A stretch of 64,000 nt of DNA from Lamellibrachia satsuma (Eukaryota > Annelida > Polychaeta > Sabellida > Siboglinidae), in NCBI GenBank assembly GCA_033239005.1, contig BSQZ01000002.1, positions 3,377,001-3,441,000 of the forward strand, given 5' to 3'. Of the stretch, positions 56,507-64,000 are shown piece after piece. A model generated the notes under the pieces. That model searched no databases. It was not told where the DNA came from and worked only from the letters and a program-made list of their open reading frames with translations. How positions within the stretch are numbered: the first letter of the stretch is position 1; each line of letters starts with the position of its first letter. Made by a program: the position numbers and the translations under genes.

Positions 56507-56869
56507 GTCAGTTAACTAGAGCGTGACAGTGACAAAGGTGGTTGATGTGCACTTTTAGGGTGCAAAGTCTTTATCCTAATGTCATACTATATTGTATAAA
56601 CTACTGGTATGTATTATCATATGAGCAATAACAACGGAGGCTGGTGCATTTTGCAGTGCTGTATGGACTAGAAAAAGTGTCGTAAAAAGCACTATTTGAT
56701 AATAATATCCGTCCTTTGTGTACCTCAAAAGATGTGGTGTGATGGAATAAAATGAGGTAAGAATTAAGTTATAAAGCCATAATAATACATGTCCAGTCAG
56801 TAAAGGATTACCAGCCATGTCAGTACATTCACAATTGTTGTCGACAATTTTGTAATTGTGTTGTTTCAG

Positions 56870-57014
56870 AGTTGACTTGCCAGGTGGAGACACTGAAGCT
56901 GATATGCGAGAACTACACGCTGTCGTTGGACGAGAAGGAGCGAGAGTTGGTGAAGAGTCTCCAGGCATTGCGGGCAGAGGAGTGGCAGAAACAACACGCT
57001 TTTGAGAACGAAAA
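56870..57014 (+). CDS. CEP83: CEP83-like, second exon
   Basis: Acceptor TTGTTTCAG, phase 1 continued; encodes ELTCQVETLKLICENYTLSL, DEKERELVKSLQALRAEEW and QKQHAFENEK. Matches the CEP83 stretch DNEILKAA..., [20 protein letters not shown]. Donor AAAA|GTACTT is weak. Confidence 0.75.
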
Positions 57015-57573
57015 GTACTTACTCTTTCACTAAGTCATTTTCACAACTTCACAGTGATGTTTCTTCTTGGCTGTCTTGGGTCCAGTATTGATGCTATTTT
57101 CTGTAATTAAATTAAATACAGTAATTTTGCAAAATTAAATCTTAAGAAATTACTGCGGTGGAAATTTGTAATTCTTGCATCTGTGTTTCTTAATGTTATT
57201 TTTGGTGCAGAATAAGTTTTCCTAATTTTAATTATCAACTACTCAGAATTTCTTTTCTGGAGCAGAATCAGTAATACTTTGATAGGTCATAATTTCCTGC
57301 AGAAAATAGTTATTTTTAACACACCCATTGTATAAACGAAGGATATCAAGTACTCAAGGGATGGTTTTGTCCGTAATGGTAATTTATTGGGGAGGACCCC
57401 AAATGTTCCATTCCCCTGATCCCTAAAAATGTTCTTTACCAAAACCTGAGCAATATAAGGTACAACTTAATTGCATGCATAATGCCACTGGCCACATTTC
57501 CAAATCCCTTGGTTTCCCTAACATGAATCCGAAGGGGTGACGGTGACAGACTGAGTGACCTTCGGCTATTTCC

Positions 57574-57690
57574 CTGGAATTGGAGAGCAGACTCCAGGAG
57601 ATGTCTCGGCGGAGAACAGACGAAGAGCAGCAGCTGCAGAGAGAGGATGGAGAGAGGATGGAGGTCCGGATGAGGGAGCTTGAAACTCAC
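57574..57690 (+). CDS. CEP83: CEP83-like, third exon (boundaries unresolved)
   Basis: LELESRLQEMSRRRTDEEQQ and GERMEVRMRELETH continue the alignment (vertebrate LELENRLADLEK...). No AG acceptor upstream of 57574 gives the needed phase without a stop, and the frame meets TAG at 57691-57693 without an evident donor. A start at 57586 (ATTGGAG acceptor) is phase 0, whereas the previous exon ends in phase 2. There may be an assembly indel, a non-canonical junction or decay. Confidence 0.45.
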
Positions 57691-57835
57691 TAGCCCCGAT
57701 AGAAGCTTGGTCAACTGGCATTGTACCCAGAGGGAATGTGAACTGTGATTTGCTTGCACTAAGGAAACTGGGTTTAAGTGCTGGCTCGGGGAACAGATTT
57801 ATAGCTGTCACGACTCAGCCAACCAGAGAAATGTT

Positions 57836-58095
57836 AACTATCTCGTGAGATCGAAGCGCTTTTTACTTCACCCACTGTCTATAGCCAGGTACTCATTTAT
57901 ACAGCTGAGTGAACTGACTATAGCCAGGTATTCATTTATACAACTGAGTGAACTGTTTATAGACAGGTACTCATTTATAGTGAACTGAGACAATGTGGAG
58001 TGAACAATATTCCTCAAGTTTCGAAACGGCAGCAAGAGGATTTGAACCCAGGTTCTCTCAATTGAGAGTCCCATGTTCTAACCACTGAGCTACTG
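57836..58095 (-). mobile_element. tRNA-derived SINE with intact A and B boxes
   Basis: On the - strand TAGCTCAGTGG (58092-58082) is a perfect RNA polymerase III A box and GGTTCAAATCC (58048-58038) a perfect B box, within a tRNA-like fold (anticodon-arm words GGGACTCTCAATTGAGAG). The body contains three tandem ~37-bp units with GGTACTCATTTATA. Not a tRNA gene: no matching acceptor stem, and the body continues as in 37495-37795. Confidence 0.7.
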
Positions 58096-58132
58096 CGCCC
58101 CAAAGAGTATCGTTACTGTTTCCTGCCACCAG

Positions 58133-58295
58133 GACAAAGCTGCAGCACCAACCGTCACTGACTGACCAGCTGGAACGGGAACACGCCGAGAACTCAGAGC
58201 TGAGAGTGAGGCTGCATCGCATTGAGACACAGTACACGAACTACGTGAACAGCGAGCAGGAGTTGAACGAGCTCAATGAGAGGCTGACCATACAG
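58133..58295 (+). CDS. CEP83: CEP83-like, fourth exon
   Basis: Acceptor TGCCACCAG, donor ATACAG|GTGAGA, phase 2 in and 0 out. Encodes TKLQHQPSLTDQLEREHAEN, SELRVRLHRIETQYTNYV and NSEQELNELNERLTIQ, matching CEP83 [20 protein letters not shown] and ..NSNQMLKEMVERL. About 20 residues expected between this and the preceding exon are missing. Confidence 0.7.
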
Positions 58296-58362
58296 GTGAG
58301 AGTTGTGGTGTTGTCATAGCAATGAGCTCAACGAGATGCTGACCGTGCAGGTGAGAGTTGTT
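58276..58362 (+). repeat. Tandem duplication of a splice donor
   Basis: CTCAATGAGAGGCTGACCAT + ACAGGTGAGAGTTGT (exon end and donor) is followed after a short spacer by CTCAACGAGATGCTGACCGT + GCAGGTGAGAGTTGT. Use of the second donor would add an in-frame TAG at 58317-58319, so it is a decoy. Confidence 0.8.
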
Positions 58363-58467
58363 ATTGCAATTAGCATAGTCATAGTAACTAGGAATCGTAG
58401 TCTGATCCGACTGTGAGTTTGGGTGCAGCAGTTTTTGCAATAAACTTGTTGCTGTTCTGATGCACAG

Positions 58468-58519
58468 GAAGAGTGGAAGAGTGCCACAGTGTTTACACTA
58501 GCAACATTACTAGAGACAG
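58468..58519 (+). CDS. Candidate CEP83-like exon seeding the 55-bp array
   Basis: Acceptor GATGCACAG and donor GACAG|GTCCCG frame 52 nt in the right phase (0), encoding EEWKSATVFTLATLLET. The first residues could correspond to the (K)QECRN position of CEP83; the rest does not look like coiled coil. Every repeat unit that follows contains the same donor-like word. Confidence 0.3.
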
Positions 58520-61500
58520 GTCCCGCGGTGGAAGAGTGCCACAGTGTTTACACTAGCGACGTTACTAAAAACAGGTCCCGCAGTGGAATTGTGCCGCAGT
58601 GTTTACACTAGCGACATTACTAGAGACAGGTCCCGCAATGGAAGAGTGCCACAGTGTTTACACTAGCGACGTTACTAGAGACAGGTCCCGCAATGGAAGA
58701 GTGCCACAGTGTTTACACTAGCGACGTTACTAGAGACAGGTCCCGCAGTGGAAGAGTGCCACAGTGTTTACACTAGCGACGTTACTAGAGACAGGTCCCG
58801 CAGTGGAAGAGTGCCACAGTGTTTACACTAGCGACGTTACTAAAGACAGGTCCCACGGTGGAAGAGTGCCACAGTGTTTACACTAGCGACGTTACTAGAG
58901 ACAGGTCCCGCAGTGGAAGAGTGCCACAGTGTTTACACTAGCGGCGTTACTAGAGACAGGTCCCGCAGTGGAAGAGTGCCACAGTGTTTACACTAGCGAC
59001 GTTACTAGAGACAGGTCCCGCAGTGGAAGAGTGCCACAGTGTTTACACTAGCGACGTTACTAGAGACCGGTCCCACAGTGGAAGAGTGTCACAGTGTTTA
59101 CACTAGCGACGTTACTAGAGACCGGTCCAGTGGTGGAAGAGTGCCACAGTGTTTACACTAGCGATGTTACTAGAGACAGATCCCGCAGTGGAAGAGTGCC
59201 ACAGTGTTTACACTAGCGACGTTACTAGAGACCGGTCCAGTGGTGGAAGAGTGCCACAGTGTTTACACTAGTGACGTTACTAGAGACAGGTCCCGCAGTG
59301 GAAGAGTGCCACAGTGTTTACTCTAGCAAACATTACTAGAGACAGGTCCCGCAGTGGAAGAGTGCCACAGTGTTTACACTAGCAAACATTACTAGAGACA
59401 GGTCCCGCAGTGGAAGAGTGCCACAGTGTTTACACTAGCGACGTTACTAGAGACAGGTCCCGCAGTGGAAGAGTGCCACAGTGTTTACTCTAGCAAACAT
59501 TACTAGAGACAGGTCCCGCAGTGGAAGAGTGCCACAGTGTTTACACTAGTGACGTTACTAGAGACAGGTCCCGCAGTGGAAGAGTGCCACAGTGTTTACT
59601 CTAGCAAACATTACTAGAGACAGGTCCCGCAGTGGAAGAGTGCCACAGTGTTTACACTAGCGACGTTACTAGAGACAGGTCCCGCAGTGGAAGAGTGCCA
59701 CAGTGTTTACACTAGCGACGTTACTAGAGACAGGTCCCACGGTGGAAGAGTGCCACAGTGTTTACACTAGCGACGTTACTAGAGACAGGTCCCGCGGTGG
59801 AAGAGTGCCACAGTGTTTACACTAGCGACGTTACTAGAGACAGGTCCCGCGGTGGAAGAGTGCCACAGTGTTTACACTAGCGACGTTACTAAAGACAGGT
59901 CCCACGGTGGAAGAGTGCCACAGTGTTTACACTAGTGACGTTACTAGAGACAGGTCCCGCAGTGGAAGAGTGCCACAGTGTTTACTCTAGCAAACATTAC
60001 TAGAGACAGGTCCCGCAGTGGAAGAGTGCCACAGTGTTTACACTAGCAAACATTACTAGAGACAGATCCCGCAGTGGAAGAGTGCCACAGTGTTTACTCT
60101 AGCAAACATTACTAGAGACAGATCCCGCAGTGGAAGAGTGCCGCAGTGTTTACTCTAGCAAACATTACTAGAGACAGATCCCGCAGTGGAAGAGTGCCGC
60201 AGTGTTTACTCTAGCAAACATTACTAGAGACAGATCCCGCAGTGGAAGAGTGCCACAGTGTTTACTCTAGCAAACATTACTAGAGACAGATCCCGCAGTG
60301 GAAGAGTGCCACAGTGTTTACTCTAGCAAACATTACTAGAGACAGATCCCGCAGTGGAAGAGTGCCGTAGTGTTTACTCTAGCAAACATTACTAGAGACA
60401 GATCCCGCAGTGGAAGAGTGCCGCAGTGTTTACTCTAGCAAACATTACTAGAGACAGATCCCGCAGTGGAAGAGTGCCGCAGTGTTTACTCTAGCAAACA
60501 TTACTAGAGACAGATCCCGCAGTGGAAGAGTGCCGCAGTGTTTACTCTAGCAAACATTACTAGAGACAGGTCCCGCAGTGGAAGAGTGCCGCAGTGTTTA
60601 CTCTAGCAAACATTACTAGAGACAGGTCCCGCAGTGGAAGAGTGCCACAGTGTTTACTCTAGCAAACATTACTAGAGACAGATCCCGCAGTGGAAGAGTG
60701 CCGCAGTGTTTACTCTAGCAAACATTACTAGAGACAGGTCCCGCAGTGGAAGAGTGCCGCAGTGTTTACTCTAGCAAACATTACTAGAGACAGGTCCCGC
60801 AGTGGAAGAGTGCCGCAGTGTTTACTCTAGCAAACATTACTAGAGACAGGTCCCGCAGTGGAAGAGTGCCGCAGTGTTTACTCTAGCAAACATTACTAGA
60901 GACAGGTCCCGCAGTGGAAGAGTGCCACAGTGTTTACTCTAGCAAACATTACTAGAGACAGGTCCCACAGTGGAAGAGTGCCACAGTGTTTACTCTAGCA
61001 AACATTACTAGAGACAGGTCCCGCAGTGGAAGAGTGCCACAGTGTTTACTCTAGCGATGTTACTAGAGACAGGTCCCACAGTGGGAGAGTGCCGTAGTGT
61101 TTACTCTAGCGATGTTACTAGAGACAGGTCCCGCAGTGGAAGAGTGCCGTAGTGTTTACTCTAGCGATGTTATTAGAGACAGATCCCACAATGGAAGAGT
61201 GCCACAGTGTTTACTCTAGCGATGTTACTAGAGACAGATCCCACAGTGGAAGAGTGCCACAGTGTTTACTCTAGCGATGTTACTAGAGACAGATCCCGCA
61301 GTGGAAGAGTGCCACAGTGTTTACTCTAGCGATGTTACTAGAGACAGGTCCCACAATGGAAGAGTGCCACAGTGTTTACTCTAGCGATGTTACTAGAGAC
61401 AGATCCCGCAGTGGAAGAGTGCCACAGTGTTTACTCTAGCGATGTTACTAGAGACAGGTCCCACAATGGAAGAGTGCCACAGTGTTTACTCTAGCGATGT

Positions 61501-63010
61501 TACTAGAGACAGGTCCCACAGTGGAAGAGTGCCACAGTGTTTACTCTAGCGATGTTACTAGAGGCAGATCCCGCAGTGGAAGAGTGCCACAGTGTTTACT
61601 CTAGCAAACATTACTAGAGACAGATCCCGCAGTGGAAGAGTGCCACAGTGTTTACTCTAGCAAACATTACTAGAGACAGGTCCCACAGTGGAAGAGTGCC
61701 ACAGTGTTTACTCTAGCAAACATTACTAGAGACAGGTCCCACAGTGGAAGAGTGCCACAGTGTTTACACTAGCGATGTTACTAGAGACAGGTCCCACAAT
61801 GGAAGAGTGCCACAGTGTTTACACTAGCGATGTTACTAGAGACAGGTCCCACAATGGAAGAGTGCCACAGTGTTTACACTAGCGATGTTACTAGAGACAG
61901 GTCCCACAGTGGAAGAGTGCCACAGTGTTTACTCTAGCGATGTTACTAGAGACAGATCCCACAATGGAAGAGTGCCACAGTGTTTACACTAGCGATGTTA
62001 CTAGAGACAGGTCCCACAATGGAAGAGTGCCACAGTGTTTACACTAGCGATGTTACTAGAGACAGGTCCCACAATGGAAGAGTGCCGTAGTGTTTACTCT
62101 AGCAAACATTACTAGAGACAGATCCCACAGTGGAAGAGTGCCACAGTGTTTACTCTAGCGATGTTACTAGAGACAGATCCCACAGTGGAAGAGTGCCACA
62201 GTGTTTACTCTAGCGATGTTACTAGAGACAGGTCCCACAATGGAAGAGTGCCACAGTGTTTACTCTAGCAAACATTACTAGAGACAGATCCCACAGTGGA
62301 AGAGTGCCACAGTGTTTACTCTAACGATGTTACTAGAGACAGGTCCCACAGTGGAAGAGTGCCACAGTGTTTACACTAGCGATGTTACTAGAGACAGATC
62401 CCGCAGTGGAAGAGTGCCGCAGTGTTTACTCTAGCAAACATTACTAGAGACAGATCCCGCAGTGGAAGAGTGCCGCAGTGTTTACTCTAGCAAACATTAC
62501 TAGAGACAGGTCCCGCAGTGGAAGAGTGCCGCAGTGTTTACTCTAGCAAACATTACTAGAGACAGATCCCGCAGTGGAAGAGTGCCGCAGTGTTTACTCT
62601 AGCAAACATTACTAGAGACAGATCCCGCAGTGGAAGAGTGCCGCAGTGTTTACTCTAGCAAACGTTACTAGAGACAGGTCCCGCAGTGGAAGAGTGCCGC
62701 AGTGTTTACTCTAGCAAACGTTACTAGAGACAGATCCCGCAGTGGAAGAGTGCCGCAGTGTTTACTCTAGCAAACATTACTAGAGACAGATCCCGCAGTG
62801 GAAGAGTGCCGCAGTGTTTACTCTAGCAAACATTACTAGAGACAGGTCCCGCAGTGGAAGAGTGCCGCAGTGTTTACTCTAGCAAACATTACTAGAGACA
62901 GATCCTGCAGTGGAAGAGTGCCACAGTGTTTACTCTAGCAAACATTACTAGAGACAGATCCCGCAGTGGAAGAGTGTCACAGTGTTTACTCTAGCAAACA
63001 TTACTAGAGA
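58470..63010. repeat. 55/56-bp minisatellite, about 82 copies (4.5 kb)
   Basis: Each unit reads 'gtggaagagtgccacagtgt', 'ttac(a/t)ctagc', a variable core, 'ttactagagacagrtcccrc'. Three core variants occur: GACG, AAACA (one base longer) and GATG. They are organised in blocks: mainly GACG to about 59.95 kb, AAACA to 61.03 kb, GATG to 62.4 kb with some AAACA, then AAACA to the end. Mixed 55/56-bp periods make it non-coding. Confidence 0.95.
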
Positions 63011-63104
63011 TAGAAAATTTCATGGTCCCTGCTCATTTCGATTTTTTCACTTATTTCATTTTAGATCGATTTCACAAAAATTAATCTACGTAGTACCCAC
63101 TAAG

Positions 63105-63922
63105 ACGTGGTAGCTCTAACACCCACCATGACATGCTAGCTCTAGGACCCAGTACGATGGGCTAGCTCTAGCACCCACTTCAATGTGCTGGCTCTAGCAC
63201 CCACTACAACGTGCTGGCTCTAGCACCCACTACGACATGCTGGCTCTAGCACCCACTACGACATGCTGGCTCTAGCACCCACTACGACGTGCTGGCTCTA
63301 GCACCCACTACGACGTGCTGGCTCTAGCACCCACTACGACGTGCTGGCTCTAGCACCCACTACGACGTGCTGGCTCTAGCACCCACTACGACGTGCTGGC
63401 TCTAGCACCCACTACGACGTGCTGGCTCTAGCACCCACTACGACGTGCTGGCTCTAGCACCCACTACGACGTGCTGGCTCTAGCACCCACTACGACGTGC
63501 TGGCTCTAGCACCCACTACGACGTGCTGGCTCTAGCACCCACCACGACGTGCTGGCTCTAGCACCCACTACGACGTGCTGGCTCTAGCACCCACTACGAA
63601 ATGCTGGCTCTAGCACCCACCACGACGTGCTGGCTCTAGCACCCACCACGACGTGCTGACTCTAGCACCCACTATGACGTGCTGGCTCTAGCACCCACTA
63701 CGACGTGCTGGCTCTAGCACCCACTACGACGTGCTGGCTCTAGCACCCACTACGACGTGCTGGCTCTAGCACCCACTACGACGTGCTGACTCTAGCACCC
63801 ACTACGACGTGCTGGCTCTAGCACCCACTACGACATGCTAGCTCTAGCACCCACTACGACATGCTAGCTCTAGCACCCACTACGACGTGCTAGCTCTAGC
63901 ACCCACTACGACATGCTAGCTA
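63105..63922. repeat. 26-bp minisatellite, about 31 copies
   Basis: Units 'ctagcacccactacgacgtg' + 'ctggct', very homogeneous in the middle (63260-63540) and more diverged at both ends, as expected for expansion from the centre. Confidence 0.95.
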
Positions 63923-64000
63923 GCACAGTGGTTTTTAAAACATATGCAGAAAAATTGGCAGTATTCCTGCCTCTATTTACTGTGATACAAGGCTAGTCAA

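Noticed and set aside
56179..56526. Start of the CEP83-like protein at the ATG at 56179
   Set aside because: The 5' part of this ORF (VESVTIIFDLPAG) is intronic; a clear TCCACGCAG acceptor at 56259 and the homology both begin at 56260.
58020..58095. tRNA gene on the - strand
   Set aside because: A and B boxes are perfect but the acceptor stem does not pair, and the sequence continues into a SINE body shared with 37495-37795.
58470..63922. CRISPR-like direct repeats
   Set aside because: Units abut with no unique spacers; eukaryotic minisatellites.

Overview
This is animal nuclear DNA: long introns with GT-AG junctions, decayed LINEs, tRNA-derived SINEs and a very heavy load of micro- and minisatellites. 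Several minisatellites are built on exon/intron junctions, so splice donors or acceptors are copied in tandem. I recall such 'mirage' minisatellites being described in amphioxus; with the CR1-like LINEs this makes a cephalochordate (Branchiostoma-like) the best guess. The species is not proven from the sequence.

Left third (1-25 kb): a cluster of genes for small, secreted-then-membrane-anchored proteins resembling the MOLO1/TPM-domain family (modulator of levamisole receptor-1). Two copies are intact five-exon genes on the + strand: B (12908-17309, 358 aa) and C (20897-24303, 281 aa). Each encodes a signal peptide, a Ser/Thr-rich linker with a PLYETT motif, the MOLO1-like domain, one transmembrane helix and a glycine-rich tail ending in Phe. 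Copy A (2675-6959) has intact first, fourth and fifth exons but broken exons 2 and 3. Relics on the - strand lie at 310-795, 7862-7967, 10134-10438 and 11830-11960. The copies share a promoter block, a ~430-bp CRE-bearing repeat and 3' flanks, so the cluster grew by repeated direct and inverted duplication.

Middle (25-29 kb): mostly transposon debris, a long (TA)n tract and one small unexplained ORF.

29.7-45.1 kb: exons of an unidentified - strand gene (or genes), probably extracellular or membrane, ending towards the left in a poly-Gln exon. Phases agree across the last four exons (36484 down to 29752) and across four or five exons between 42666 and 40501. Nearly every intron carries a minisatellite touching a splice site.

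45.9-49.4 kb: exon pieces of a THAP/transposon-associated protein and a nearly complete non-LTR retrotransposon ORF (endonuclease plus reverse transcriptase, 896 aa) that has lost its 3' end, both on the - strand. 49.4-56.2 kb is mainly repeats, with one strong NRF1/ETS/YY1-type housekeeping promoter at 52.4 kb.

56.2-58.5 kb: + strand coiled-coil exons that align with the middle of CEP83, a centriole distal-appendage protein. The next intron carries a 4.5-kb array of 55/56-bp repeats and then an ~0.8-kb array of 26-bp repeats that runs almost to the window end. No rRNA gene, functional tRNA gene or CRISPR was seen.
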